DNA of 10,940 nucleotides from Candidatus Eisenbergiella stercorigallinarum (GCA_019120525.1 DWUW01000063.1:1-10940); one strand, 5' to 3'. Shown: positions 1 through 6,661, counted from the first letter of the stretch. Notes: generated by a model not told the origin, from the letters alone. Translations and numbers: made by a program.

Positions 1-132
1 AGACAGGAATTTTCCGCTATGGAAAAAGGAATCAACCGCAGTATTTTCCCGCCCATGAAAAGCAACAAATAACAGGATACGTTAGTTTTTCCATATTATA
101 GGCTATTATATTTTCTCCGTCAATATTATACA
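1..132. other. AT-rich upstream region, possible tail of a left-hand gene
   Basis: Reading frame 1 is open from the left edge to a TAA at 70-72 (23 codons), and frame 3 is open to a TAG at 99-101. Either could be the last codons of a gene lying to the left, but both are too short to recognise. Bases 75-132 are strongly AT-rich, with several -10-like hexamers (TATTAT at 94-99, 104-109 and 124-129). None has a convincing -35 partner at 16-18 bp. A promoter for the GH88 leader is expected here but cannot be pinned down. Confidence 0.3.
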
Positions 133-151
133 ATGAAGACAGAATATGCGG

Positions 152-350
152 TTTTAATGCCGCCTTGCGGCGGCGGAAAGGCGGGAAAAGCTCTGCTTTT
201 CCCTGGAAATTGGCCTTACGGCCAATTTCTTCACGATTTTAATGCCGCCTTGCGGCGGCGGAAAGGCGGGAAAAGCTTCGCTTTTCCCTGGAAATTGGCC
301 TTATGGCCAATTTCTTCACGATTTTAATGCCGCCTTGCGGCGGCGGAAAG
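152..350 (+). repeat. 85-bp tandem stem-loop repeat (2.3 copies) forming the GH88 leader
   Basis: Two full 85-bp units (152-236, 237-321) and a partial third (322-350) lie directly before the GH88 gene. Each full unit holds three perfect stem-loops. H1 is GCCGCC-TTGC-GGCGGC (159-174, 244-259, and 329-344 in the partial unit). H2 is GGGAAAAGC, a 3-nt loop and GCTTTTCCC (183-203, 268-288). H3 is GAAATTGGCC, a 4-nt loop and GGCCAATTTC (206-229, 291-314). The two full units differ at only three bases, all in the loops of H2 and H3. The unit length is not a multiple of three, so the small ORF running through it (133-327) changes frame from copy to copy and is not a credible gene. No U-tract follows the stems, so they do not look like terminators. 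The partial third copy ends by running into the Shine-Dalgarno sequence AGGAGAGG (349-356). The element could be a structured mRNA leader or a small repetitive element; function unknown. Confidence 0.9.
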
Positions 351-357
351 GAGAGGT

Positions 358-1494
358 ATGGTTACTGTAAACATCAAGGAGAAGGAATGGCTGGAGGAGG
401 TATATGGCAGGATCTGCGCGAAGATGGAGGCGACGGTGGAGCGCAACCGTCATAAGATCCCTTATACGGCGGAAAACGGGGTTTTCAACGATCTGAGCGA
501 AAAGGATCCTACCTGGTGGACGAACGGCTTCTGGGGCGGCATCCTCTGGCAGCTCTATCATGCCACAGGAAAGGAGCTGTACCGGGAAACGGCGGAAGAA
601 CTGGAAGACAAGCTGGATCAGTGCCTGATGAGCCATAAGGGGATGGACCACGACAGCGGCTTCCGCTGGCTTCCCACATCGGTGGTGAATTACCGGCTGA
701 CGGGAAATGAGAGTTCCTACAACCGGGCGCGGCTGGCTGCGGACAATATGGCGGGGCGCTTCAATCCGGCCGGGCACTTCATCCGCGCCTGGAACGACTG
801 GGGCGACGGCCAGAAGACCGGCTGGGCGATCATCGACTGCATGATGAACCTTCCGCTTCTGTACTGGGCCTACGAGCAGATTGAGGATCCCAGATATCTG
901 CAGATCGCCACAGCCCACGCGGACATGGCCATGAAGTGCTTTATCCGTCCGGACGGCTCCGCGAAGCATATCGTGGAATTTGACCCGGCCACGGGCGAGT
1001 ATATCTGTTCCCATGGCGGACAGGGCTGCGGCCACGGCTCCTCCTGGACCAGAGGACAGGCCTGGGCGCTTTACGGCTTTACCCTCAGCTACATCCACAC
1101 GAAGAATCCGGAATACCTGGCCTGCGCCAAACGGGTAGCCAATTATTTCCTGGTAAATACCCCGGATACCAACCTGGTTCCCGTGGATTTCCGCCAGCCC
1201 GCCGACTGCACGCTGGAGGATTCCACCGCCGCTGCCATCGCGGCCTGCGGCCTTCTGGAGATCGCCAAATGCGTGGAGGGCAGGGAGCAGGATATCTATC
1301 ATAACGCGGCCGTCACCCTCCTGTACACGCTGGATACGAAGCGCTGCGACTGGGACGTGAACCGGGATTCCATCGTCCAGAAATGCACCGCCGCCTTCCA
1401 TGATGAAAAGCATGAGTTCCCCATCATCTACGGCGATTACTATTTTATCGAAGCCATCTGGAAGCTGACCGGACACGAAGTCTTTATCTGGTAA
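358..1494 (+). CDS. GH88 unsaturated glucuronyl hydrolase
   Basis: This 378-residue protein is a family 88 glycoside hydrolase. The family removes the 4,5-unsaturated uronic acid from the non-reducing end of oligosaccharides made by polysaccharide lyases (glycosaminoglycan, and for some members other uronides), by hydrating the double bond. The length is normal for the family. The two catalytic aspartates are D99 (in HDSGF) and D160 (in GWAIIDCMMNLPLL). From memory, they lie 11 residues after D88 and D149 of the Bacillus sp. GL1 enzyme. The same offset places W53, W145, H204, Q222, W230, R232 and W236 on its substrate-pocket residues, so the active site looks intact. There is no signal peptide, so it should act in the cytoplasm on imported oligosaccharides. 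The ATG at 358 follows AGGAGAGG (349-356). It is the first gene of an apparent operon with the DUF2264 gene and sits behind the stem-loop leader. Substrate class (chondroitin, hyaluronan, heparin-type or plant uronide) cannot be told from sequence. Confidence 0.95.
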   Translation: MVTVNIKEKEWLEEVYGRICAKMEATVERNRHKIPYTAENGVFNDLSEKDPTWWTNGFWGGILWQLYHATGKELYRETAEELEDKLDQCLMSHKGMDHDSGFRWLPTSVVNYRLTGNESSYNRARLAADNMAGRFNPAGHFIRAWNDWGDGQKTGWAIIDCMMNLPLLYWAYEQIEDPRYLQIATAHADMAMKCFIRPDGSAKHIVEFDPATGEYICSHGGQGCGHGSSWTRGQAWALYGFTLSYIHTKNPEYLACAKRVANYFLVNTPDTNLVPVDFRQPADCTLEDSTAAAIAACGLLEIAKCVEGREQDIYHNAAVTLLYTLDTKRCDWDVNRDSIVQKCTAAFHDEKHEFPIIYGDYYFIEAIWKLTGHEVFIW

Positions 1495-1506
1495 ACATAC
1501 CCTGAC

Positions 1507-1590
1507 GGGAATTGGCCCTGCGGCCAATTCCCTGAATCAATGCCGTCTGTTGACGGCGGGAAAATCGGAGATTTTCCCTGGAAGGAGAGG
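1507..1590 (+). promoter_or_regulatory. second three-stem-loop leader, before the DUF2264 gene
   Basis: The 101-bp gap between the GH88 stop and the DUF2264 start is almost entirely stem-loops. H3' is GGGAATTGGCC-CTGC-GGCCAATTCCC (1507-1532), H1' is GCCGTC-TGTT-GACGGC (1542-1557), and H2' is GGGAAAATC-GGA-GATTTTCCC (1558-1578). They match H3, H1 and H2 of the upstream 85-bp repeat, in the same cyclic order. Each stem carries at least one paired substitution that keeps it intact (A-T to G-C in H3, C-G to T-A in H1, G-C to T-A in H2). The last stem ends 4 nt before AGGAGAGG (1583-1590), the same spacing as in the first leader. No U-tract follows any stem, so termination is unlikely. Translation control, RNA stability or processing are possible; none is shown. 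Confidence 0.8.
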
Positions 1591-1595
1591 AAATT

Positions 1596-3737
1596 ATGGC
1601 ATTTCAGCCTGAGACACTGGATTTTGAAAAAAGCCCCTATACCGGGCTGGTGAGGGAAAGCTGGATCGAGGCGGGGAAGTATCTGCTGGAAGGGATCTTT
1701 AAAAATATCGCCCGCTTTGAGGATCCGGTGGTGCTTCCGAGAAAGGAAACGGAGATCACCTATCCTCACAAAAACGCGTCCCCTGACGCGCTGGAAACAG
1801 AAAAAAAAGCGGAGATGTTTGAAGGGCTTGCCAGAAGCTTTTTCATCGCCGCCCCGCTCATCCATGACGATCCGGAGCTGACCGTCTGCGGGTATTCCAT
1901 GCGTGAGTATTACAAGAGCCAGGTGCTTCGGACCTGCACGCCGGGAGATCCGGTTTCCGCGGGAACCTATGGGCAGCTTCAGGCAATGAACGGCAATCAG
2001 CCCTTCCGGGCTTATCAGCAGACGGTGGAAACCTGCGCGCTGGTCATCTGCCTGTGGATCTGCCGGGATGAGATCTGGGCCTCCTACACCAAAGAGGAAA
2101 AGGATCTGATCGCCGCTTTCCTCAGCGGCTTCGCCCATGCCAGCACTGTGCCGCAGAACTGGCGGCTTTTCAACATGCTGGATATGGCCTTTCTGCATAT
2201 GGAGGGCTATCCCATCGAAGAGGATATCATGCTGGACCATGCCCAGGCCGTGCTGAATTTCTACGTGGGCGACGGCTGGTACCGGGACGGACATTCCTTT
2301 GACTATTATTCCTGCTGGGCCTTCAACGTGTACGCGCCCATCTGGAATCAGTGGTACGGCTATGAGAACGCGCCGGACATCGCGGCCCGGTTTGAGGAGC
2401 ATTCCAATAAACTGATGGAAACCTACGCGGACTTTTTTGACCGGGACGGCTTCACCAACATGTGGGGCCGGAGCAATATTTACCGGAACGCTTCCACCAG
2501 CGCCTTTGACGGAAATCTGTTTTTAAGGCACCCTGCCGTGGATCCCGGACTTGCCAGAAGGATCTCCTCCGGTGCTCTGATGCAGTTTTTATCCAGAGAC
2601 GACGTGCTGTATAAGGGCGCGTTCACGCTGGGCTTCTACGGTCAGTTTTCTCCGCTGGTACAGGGCTATTCCTGCGCGGAGTCCCCGTTCTGGATGGGGA
2701 AGGCCTTCCTGTGCCTGCACCTTCCCGCGGATCATCCCTTCTGGACCGCGAAGGAAAACAACGGCACCTGGGAGAAGCTGAAAACGGGAGAGGTGAAGGA
2801 AACCGCCTTAAACGGGCCGGCCCTCTGCTTTACCAATCATGAGGCAAACGGGGAGACCATCCTGCGCACCGGAAAGGTGGTAAAGGCTCCGGATGATCTG
2901 CACGGCATGTGGAATTACGGGAAGCTTTCCTTCAATACCAAATATCCCTGGGAGTCCTCCCCCGTTCCGCAGGAGGGCGAGGCCGTTCGTGTCGGCGGGG
3001 TGGAAGCCCAGCAGTATGTGCTGAAGGATGTGACCACGGATACCCTGCAGCTTCCCAACGTCATTTTCTGGAGCGGAGAACGGGACGGCGTCCTGTACCG
3101 CAGAGAATATTTCAATTTCAATCTGGAAACGGAGGAGCACTGGATCCAGGCCATGAACCTGGCGGACTTCCCGGTCTCCTGCGGTATCATGCGCGTGGAC
3201 AGACACAAGCTGCACCGCAGGCCCGTGACCTTCACGCTCGGCTCCTACGGCTTTCCGGACAACGGCACGCAGATCCTGCGGTACACGCAGGAAGGCGTTC
3301 AGCAGGGCGCTGACGCTTCTCACGCTTCCTATCTTTCCAACGGCGTGCGGCGCACGGCGCAGGCCATCGTCCTGAAGGGAAAGGATTCTCAGGGGAAAGA
3401 GCGGCAGATGGCGATGACCGTCTATGACGGCTGGGAAAGCCTGGATGTGCTGACCAGTGAGGGAACCAATCCGGACTCCGGGCGGTCCCTGATCCTGTAT
3501 GCTTCCTCCACCTTTAGAAAGCAGTACGGCGGCTATGAGCCCTACGTGATGATCTCCCAGGTGATCACAAAAGAGAGCGCGGAGGACTTCACCGAAGAGG
3601 AGCTGTTCCCCATCCGCTCCGTTACCTATGAAGACACAAAGGGAACGGGAGCATACGGAACCGTTACCGTGGAGCTGAAGGACGGGACCGTGAAAAAAGT
3701 AAATTATGACGGGATCGAGGGGCATATGACGCTGTAA
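1596..3737 (+). CDS. DUF2264 family protein, candidate cytoplasmic polysaccharide lyase-like enzyme
   Basis: This 713-residue protein belongs to the DUF2264 family. The recognisable core is in the N-terminal half: QNWRLFN (187-193), DGWYRDGHSFDYYSCWAFN (226-244) and GRSNIYR (291-297). These match the family pattern of an aromatic-rich helical toroid. The C-terminal part, roughly 400-713, reads as beta-rich. To my knowledge the family is poorly characterised. The layout of a helical toroid plus beta-sheet domain, and the invariant Asn, His and Tyr clusters, resemble heparinase- and alginate-lyase-type enzymes. It directly follows a GH88 gene, whose substrate is the product of a lyase. A lyase, or an enzyme on the same uronic-acid oligosaccharide, is therefore a reasonable inference but not proven. 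There is no signal peptide. The ATG at 1596 has a good Shine-Dalgarno AGGAGAGG (1583-1590). It is the last gene of the operon, followed by a strong terminator. Confidence 0.85.
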   Translation: MAFQPETLDFEKSPYTGLVRESWIEAGKYLLEGIFKNIARFEDPVVLPRKETEITYPHKNASPDALETEKKAEMFEGLARSFFIAAPLIHDDPELTVCGYSMREYYKSQVLRTCTPGDPVSAGTYGQLQAMNGNQPFRAYQQTVETCALVICLWICRDEIWASYTKEEKDLIAAFLSGFAHASTVPQNWRLFNMLDMAFLHMEGYPIEEDIMLDHAQAVLNFYVGDGWYRDGHSFDYYSCWAFNVYAPIWNQWYGYENAPDIAARFEEHSNKLMETYADFFDRDGFTNMWGRSNIYRNASTSAFDGNLFLRHPAVDPGLARRISSGALMQFLSRDDVLYKGAFTLGFYGQFSPLVQGYSCAESPFWMGKAFLCLHLPADHPFWTAKENNGTWEKLKTGEVKETALNGPALCFTNHEANGETILRTGKVVKAPDDLHGMWNYGKLSFNTKYPWESSPVPQEGEAVRVGGVEAQQYVLKDVTTDTLQLPNVIFWSGERDGVLYRREYFNFNLETEEHWIQAMNLADFPVSCGIMRVDRHKLHRRPVTFTLGSYGFPDNGTQILRYTQEGVQQGADASHASYLSNGVRRTAQAIVLKGKDSQGKERQMAMTVYDGWESLDVLTSEGTNPDSGRSLILYASSTFRKQYGGYEPYVMISQVITKESAEDFTEEELFPIRSVTYEDTKGTGAYGTVTVELKDGTVKKVNYDGIEGHMTL

Positions 3738-3792
3738 CGGCGCAGCGCTCTGAGCGTTCCCTGTTCTGACGGTTTTTCCATTTAACGGCTTC

Positions 3793-3841
3793 GGGCCGCG
3801 GCCGCTTCCCGCAGATGGGAAAACGGCCGCGGCCCTTTTTT
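3793..3841 (+). terminator. intrinsic terminator after the DUF2264 gene
   Basis: A 12-bp perfect GC stem (3793-3804 pairing with 3824-3835) encloses a small inner hairpin and is followed at once by six T residues (3836-3841). It lies 55 bp after the DUF2264 stop and ends the + strand operon. No T-run follows on the opposite strand, so it should not stop the convergent oleate hydratase transcript by the usual mechanism. Confidence 0.92.
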
Positions 3842-3870
3842 CTGTAAAAGCTCCGGACGCCGGCGCAGCG

Positions 3871-5835
3871 TCACTCCTGATGCAGGATATGATGATCCTC
3901 CAGCAGCTTTTCCACCGCTGTCCTGTGCAGCAGATGAAGGAGCGGCTTTTTCAGGGCGTTAAGCGGCCCCGGAAGTTCGATATCGAGCGGGGATTTCCCG
4001 TCCATCAGCTTCACGGAAGCATCCAGCAGGTCGCGGATATCGTACACGCTCCCCCAGACCTCCGGCACGCCCCGGTCCACGCCGAGAAGGCCGTATACCG
4101 CCTCCATGGCTGTGCGTACCGAATATTCCGTGGTGAATACGGTGTCTCTGGGCGTCTGGGCAAACTGCCCCAGGAAGGCGAAATTCACACAGCCGTCCGG
4201 GATCACATCCGGCCGGTCCCCCTTTGTCCGTGGCATGAAAAACGCGGTGATATAGGGCATCATGGTAGGAACGCAGACCGCGCTGTTTTCCGCGAGGCCG
4301 GGGATCTGATCCACGGGTACGCCGAGGTGGTACAGCCATTCCTGCGTGATCTCCGCCCCGGTACAGTCCTTCATGGGCTTTTTCACAAAATCTCCGGGCA
4401 CATCCGTGAACAGGCCGTAGACCCAGACACATACCTGCTCCGGCTTCTGCTCCTTAAACTGCCCCTGCCGGTTGATGGTCCAGCTTAAAAGCCACGAGGA
4501 ATCCCGGCAGCTTACGATGCCGCCCGTCACCACGCGCCCGGTGCGGGGATCCCGCTTGCAGATGTTGGTGATATAGGGAAGGATCTTATCGTCCAGCGTG
4601 GTCACGGTGGCGGATTCCCAGTTGGTCTTTCCAATATCCGAGCAGAATTTTTCCGGACGGCCGAAGGACGGATCCTGCTTCGCGATCTTCTTCCAGAGCT
4701 CCCAGCAGCCGCTGGTCCTCACCTCCGCGTCGCCGTTCGGCGCGTGATGCTGGTCGCCGTAAATGGTGCCCTCCGTGCAGCTTCCGTTGGTCACGAACAC
4801 CAGATCCTTTTCCGTCAGAAGGATCCCCGTTTCCGCTCCGTTCACCCTGCATTCGATGGCGGTAGCGATCTTTTTCCCTTCCCGGTGCTCAAAGAGCACG
4901 TTGGTCACCTCCGTGCCGAACTGAAAATCCACCCCCGCGTCCTCCAGATATCTCTGCATGGGCAGGATCAGGGATTCGTACTGGTTATACCGGGTGAATT
5001 TCAGGGCGCTGAAATCCGGCAGGCCGCCGATATGATGGAGGAACCGCTGAAAATACAGCTTCATCTCCAGCGCGCTGTGCCAGTTTTCAAAGGCGAACAT
5101 GGTCCGCCAGTACAGCCAGAAGGTGGAATCGAACACCTCCTCATCGAATACGTCTTCGATGGTCTTGTCATACAGATCCTCGTCCCTTGTCATAAAAAGC
5201 TTCATGATCTCCATGCAGCCCTTCTGGCTCAGGTTGAATTTGCCGTCCGTATGCGCGTCCCTTCCTCTCTTTTCCGTGGCCCTGCAGAGGGAATAGTTGG
5301 GATCGTGCTTGTTCAGCCAGTAAAACTCGTCCAGCACCGACGCGCCGGGAATCTCCAGGGAGGGAATGCTGCGGAACAGATCCCACAGGCATTCAAAATG
5401 ATCCTCCATCTCCCTTCCTCCGCGCATCACATAGCCGCGGGTCGGGTCGTGGATTCCGTCGCAGGCGCCGCCCGCCACATCCATGGCCTCCAGGATGTGG
5501 ATATGATCCCCGGGCATCTGTCCGTCCCGCACCAGAAAGCAGGCCGCCGCCAGGGACGCCAGGCCGCTTCCCACGATATAGGCGCTTTTCTCCTCCACGC
5601 CCTCCGGCTTCTCCGGACGGGCAAAGGCCTCATAGTTGCCGCTGCTGTAGTAGATCCCCTTGCTGTTTCTGGCGTTCTTTCCCAGCTCCGTATTCCGGTA
5701 TGCGCTCCGGGAAGCGGCTTCCTGCTCCGTTTTTCTCCTCGCGTTCTCCTTCGATTTCTTTACCGCCAGCGCCGCCGCTCCCGCGCCTGCCAGGAGCACC
5801 GATGCCGTGCCGAGCTTCGTTCCTTTTTTTGCCAT
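3871..5835 (-). CDS. ohyA: oleate hydratase (FAD-dependent, MCRA family) with N-terminal extension
   Basis: This 654-residue protein is a fatty acid double-bond hydratase of the myosin-cross-reactive-antigen family. It adds water to the cis-9 double bond of free unsaturated fatty acids to give 10-hydroxy acids, a reaction linked to fatty acid detoxification in gut and skin bacteria. It has the FAD-binding GxGxxxL motif (VGSGLASLAA, 88-97) and the signature RGYVMRGGREMEDHFECLW (133-151). Glu142 in RGGREM and Tyr261 in ALEMKLYF are 119 residues apart, the same spacing as the catalytic Glu/Tyr pair recalled for the Elizabethkingia (E122/Y241) and Staphylococcus (E82/Y201) enzymes. The canonical protein would begin near GIYYSSGNYEAFARP (about residue 60). 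The extra N-terminus carries a lysine-flanked hydrophobic stretch (8-25), possibly a membrane anchor. The start at 5835 is chosen because AAAGGA lies 8 nt upstream; an in-frame ATG at 5919 lacks such a site and lies upstream of the promoter candidate. It follows the tetR gene in the same direction. Confidence 0.95.
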   Translation of the reverse strand: MAKKGTKLGTASVLLAGAGAAALAVKKSKENARRKTEQEAASRSAYRNTELGKNARNSKGIYYSSGNYEAFARPEKPEGVEEKSAYIVGSGLASLAAACFLVRDGQMPGDHIHILEAMDVAGGACDGIHDPTRGYVMRGGREMEDHFECLWDLFRSIPSLEIPGASVLDEFYWLNKHDPNYSLCRATEKRGRDAHTDGKFNLSQKGCMEIMKLFMTRDEDLYDKTIEDVFDEEVFDSTFWLYWRTMFAFENWHSALEMKLYFQRFLHHIGGLPDFSALKFTRYNQYESLILPMQRYLEDAGVDFQFGTEVTNVLFEHREGKKIATAIECRVNGAETGILLTEKDLVFVTNGSCTEGTIYGDQHHAPNGDAEVRTSGCWELWKKIAKQDPSFGRPEKFCSDIGKTNWESATVTTLDDKILPYITNICKRDPRTGRVVTGGIVSCRDSSWLLSWTINRQGQFKEQKPEQVCVWVYGLFTDVPGDFVKKPMKDCTGAEITQEWLYHLGVPVDQIPGLAENSAVCVPTMMPYITAFFMPRTKGDRPDVIPDGCVNFAFLGQFAQTPRDTVFTTEYSVRTAMEAVYGLLGVDRGVPEVWGSVYDIRDLLDASVKLMDGKSPLDIELPGPLNALKKPLLHLLHRTAVEKLLEDHHILHQE

Positions 5836-5906
5836 GAAAATCATCCTTTCTTTTTCTGTACAGTCTGCCTGTTTTCTGTTTCTGTATCCATCATAGGATG
5901 ATTTTC
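5836..5906 (-). promoter_or_regulatory. 12-bp perfect inverted repeat spanning the oleate hydratase promoter and ribosome binding site
   Basis: GAAAATCATCCT at 5836-5847 and its exact reverse complement at 5895-5906 are separated by 47 bp. On the - strand the start-proximal arm reads AGGATGATTTTC and ends at the base before the ATG, so it contains part of the Shine-Dalgarno AAAGGA. The distal arm lies in the spacer of the candidate promoter. It could be a pair of regulator sites or, in transcripts reading through from tetR, a hairpin that hides the ribosome binding site. A CTGTACAG palindrome (5856-5863) lies between the arms. Confidence 0.6.
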
Positions 5907-5918
5907 CTGCGCTTTCCA
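5890..5918 (-). promoter_or_regulatory. candidate promoter of the oleate hydratase gene
   Basis: On the - strand, TGGAAA (-35, at 5913-5918, 4 of 6 consensus) and TATGAT (-10, at 5890-5895, 5 of 6) are spaced by 17 bp. Transcription would start near 5883, leaving a leader of about 48 nt that holds the Shine-Dalgarno but not the distal arm of the 12-bp inverted repeat. Confidence 0.5.
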
Positions 5919-5930
5919 TTTACAGATTGG

Positions 5931-5960
5931 GGGCGGTGATAAAAAACTTATCATCCGCCC
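5931..5960 (-). other. long hairpin overlapping the tetR stop codon
   Basis: On the - strand, GGGCGG, a bulged A, then TGATAA pair across a 5-nt GTTTT loop with TTATCACCGCCC. This gives 12 base pairs with one bulge, and the tetR TGA stop lies in the 5' arm. No T-run follows the stem on either strand, so it is not a standard terminator. A further TGATAA lies at 5966-5971, so the motif occurs three times in alternating orientation. It may mark transcript processing, partial termination or a binding site. Confidence 0.55.
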
Positions 5961-6517
5961 TCATCTGATAAAAAATTCCGTATGGAATTCGTGATATTCC
6001 CCTTCATCACCGTGCTGATCCGCTCCGTGATCTCCCGATAGTCCTCCTTCATGCCCGTCCGCACCCAGTCCAGCATGACGCCAACAAAGCTGTATTTGTA
6101 AAAATCGGCGATAAAGCTTTTTTCCTCCTCCGAAATGCCGGTTCCGGCGGCCTTTTCCTCCACCACGCCCCGGATCAGGGCGCGGGTGAGCTGAAACAGA
6201 TAGTTCTCGATCTGCTCCCTGCTGACCGAACGGTAGACGTTCAGGATAAACGGTTTGTTTTCCAGCACGGCCTCAAAGATCTGTTCCAGCCCCTCCTGCC
6301 AGGTATCATAGGTCTTTTTTCCCTGCAGCGCCCTCGCCGCGTCCTCCAGGCAGACCCATTCCACCAGATCATAAATATCCTTAAAATGATAGTAAAAGGC
6401 CATCCGGCTGATGCCGCAGTCCGCGGTCAGGTCGCTGATGGTGATCTTATCCAGCGGTTTCTGAAGAAGCAGCCTTTTTAACGACGCTTCCAGGTCATAT
6501 TTTGTTCTGTTCGGCAT
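5951..6517 (-). CDS. TetR family transcriptional regulator (DhaS-like)
   Basis: This 188-residue regulator has an N-terminal TetR helix-turn-helix (about 25-47, ITISDLTADCGISRMAFYYHF) followed by KDIYDLVEW. That sequence is typical of the DhaS-like branch with the TetR_C_8 type of C-terminal domain. The remainder is an all-helical ligand-binding and dimer domain of normal length. A longer frame opens at 6604, but the strong promoter candidate at 6575-6603 lies inside that extra stretch, and the 6604 ATG has AGGGGA directly against it with no spacer. The ATG at 6517, about 8 nt after a GGGGG tract, is therefore preferred. The gene lies directly upstream of, and in line with, the oleate hydratase gene and is divergent from the GH127 gene. 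Control of oleate hydratase in response to a fatty acid is inferred from position only; it might also affect the GH127 promoter. Confidence 0.88.
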   Translation of the reverse strand: MPNRTKYDLEASLKRLLLQKPLDKITISDLTADCGISRMAFYYHFKDIYDLVEWVCLEDAARALQGKKTYDTWQEGLEQIFEAVLENKPFILNVYRSVSREQIENYLFQLTRALIRGVVEEKAAGTGISEEEKSFIADFYKYSFVGVMLDWVRTGMKEDYREITERISTVMKGNITNSIRNFLSDEGG

Positions 6518-6574
6518 GGTTTCCCCCGTTTCCCTTCCCTGCGCGGCCGCAGCCGCTGTCCGGTTTCTTTCCAT

Positions 6575-6603
6575 AATATACATGTTTCGTACCGTTCTGT
6601 CCA
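6575..6603 (-). promoter_or_regulatory. promoter of the tetR gene
   Basis: On the - strand, TGGACA (-35, at 6598-6603, 5 of 6) and TATATT (-10, at 6575-6580, 5 of 6) are spaced by exactly 17 bp. Expected start of transcription is near 6568, giving a leader of about 50 nt before the ATG at 6517. The -35 box lies only 24 bp from the -10 of the divergent GH127 promoter, so the two are likely to influence each other. Confidence 0.7.
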
Positions 6604-6626
6604 TTCCCCTGCCATAAAAAGCATTC

Positions 6627-6654
6627 TATAATAGGGAAAAAGGAAAGGGAGAGG
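6627..6654 (+). promoter_or_regulatory. GH127 promoter -10 box and ribosome binding site
   Basis: A perfect TATAAT sits at 6627-6632, but the sequence 16-18 bp upstream (around 6603-6610, TTCCCC-like) is a poor -35 match. This suggests a promoter that needs an activator or is intrinsically weak. A transcript starting near 6639 would have a leader of only about 20 nt. The Shine-Dalgarno GGGAGAGG is at 6647-6654, 7 nt before the ATG at 6662. Confidence 0.5.
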
Positions 6655-6661
6655 AATTTTT

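Noticed and set aside
43..52. TTTTCCCGCC, an inverted match to GGCGGGAAAA of the leader repeats
   Set aside because: Only 10 bases match, and no surrounding stem-loop could be traced, so a third diverged leader in reverse orientation is not supported.
133..327. 64-residue ORF before GH88
   Set aside because: It is translated from the 85-bp repeats in changing frames, has no ribosome binding site, and its sequence is explained by the stem-loops.
316..1527. 403-residue ORF on the - strand over GH88
   Set aside because: It is antisense to a gene with an intact GH88 active site. It has no recognisable domain and starts inside the stem-loop leader.
3856..3872. GACGC/GCGTC hairpin at the oleate hydratase stop as a - strand terminator
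   Set aside because: The stem is only 5 bp and the T-run downstream is four bases and distant, so it is too weak to call.
4744..5901. 385-residue ORF on the + strand over oleate hydratase
   Set aside because: It is the antisense of a clearly recognised gene and has low-complexity His/Arg/Val-rich content typical of a shadow frame.
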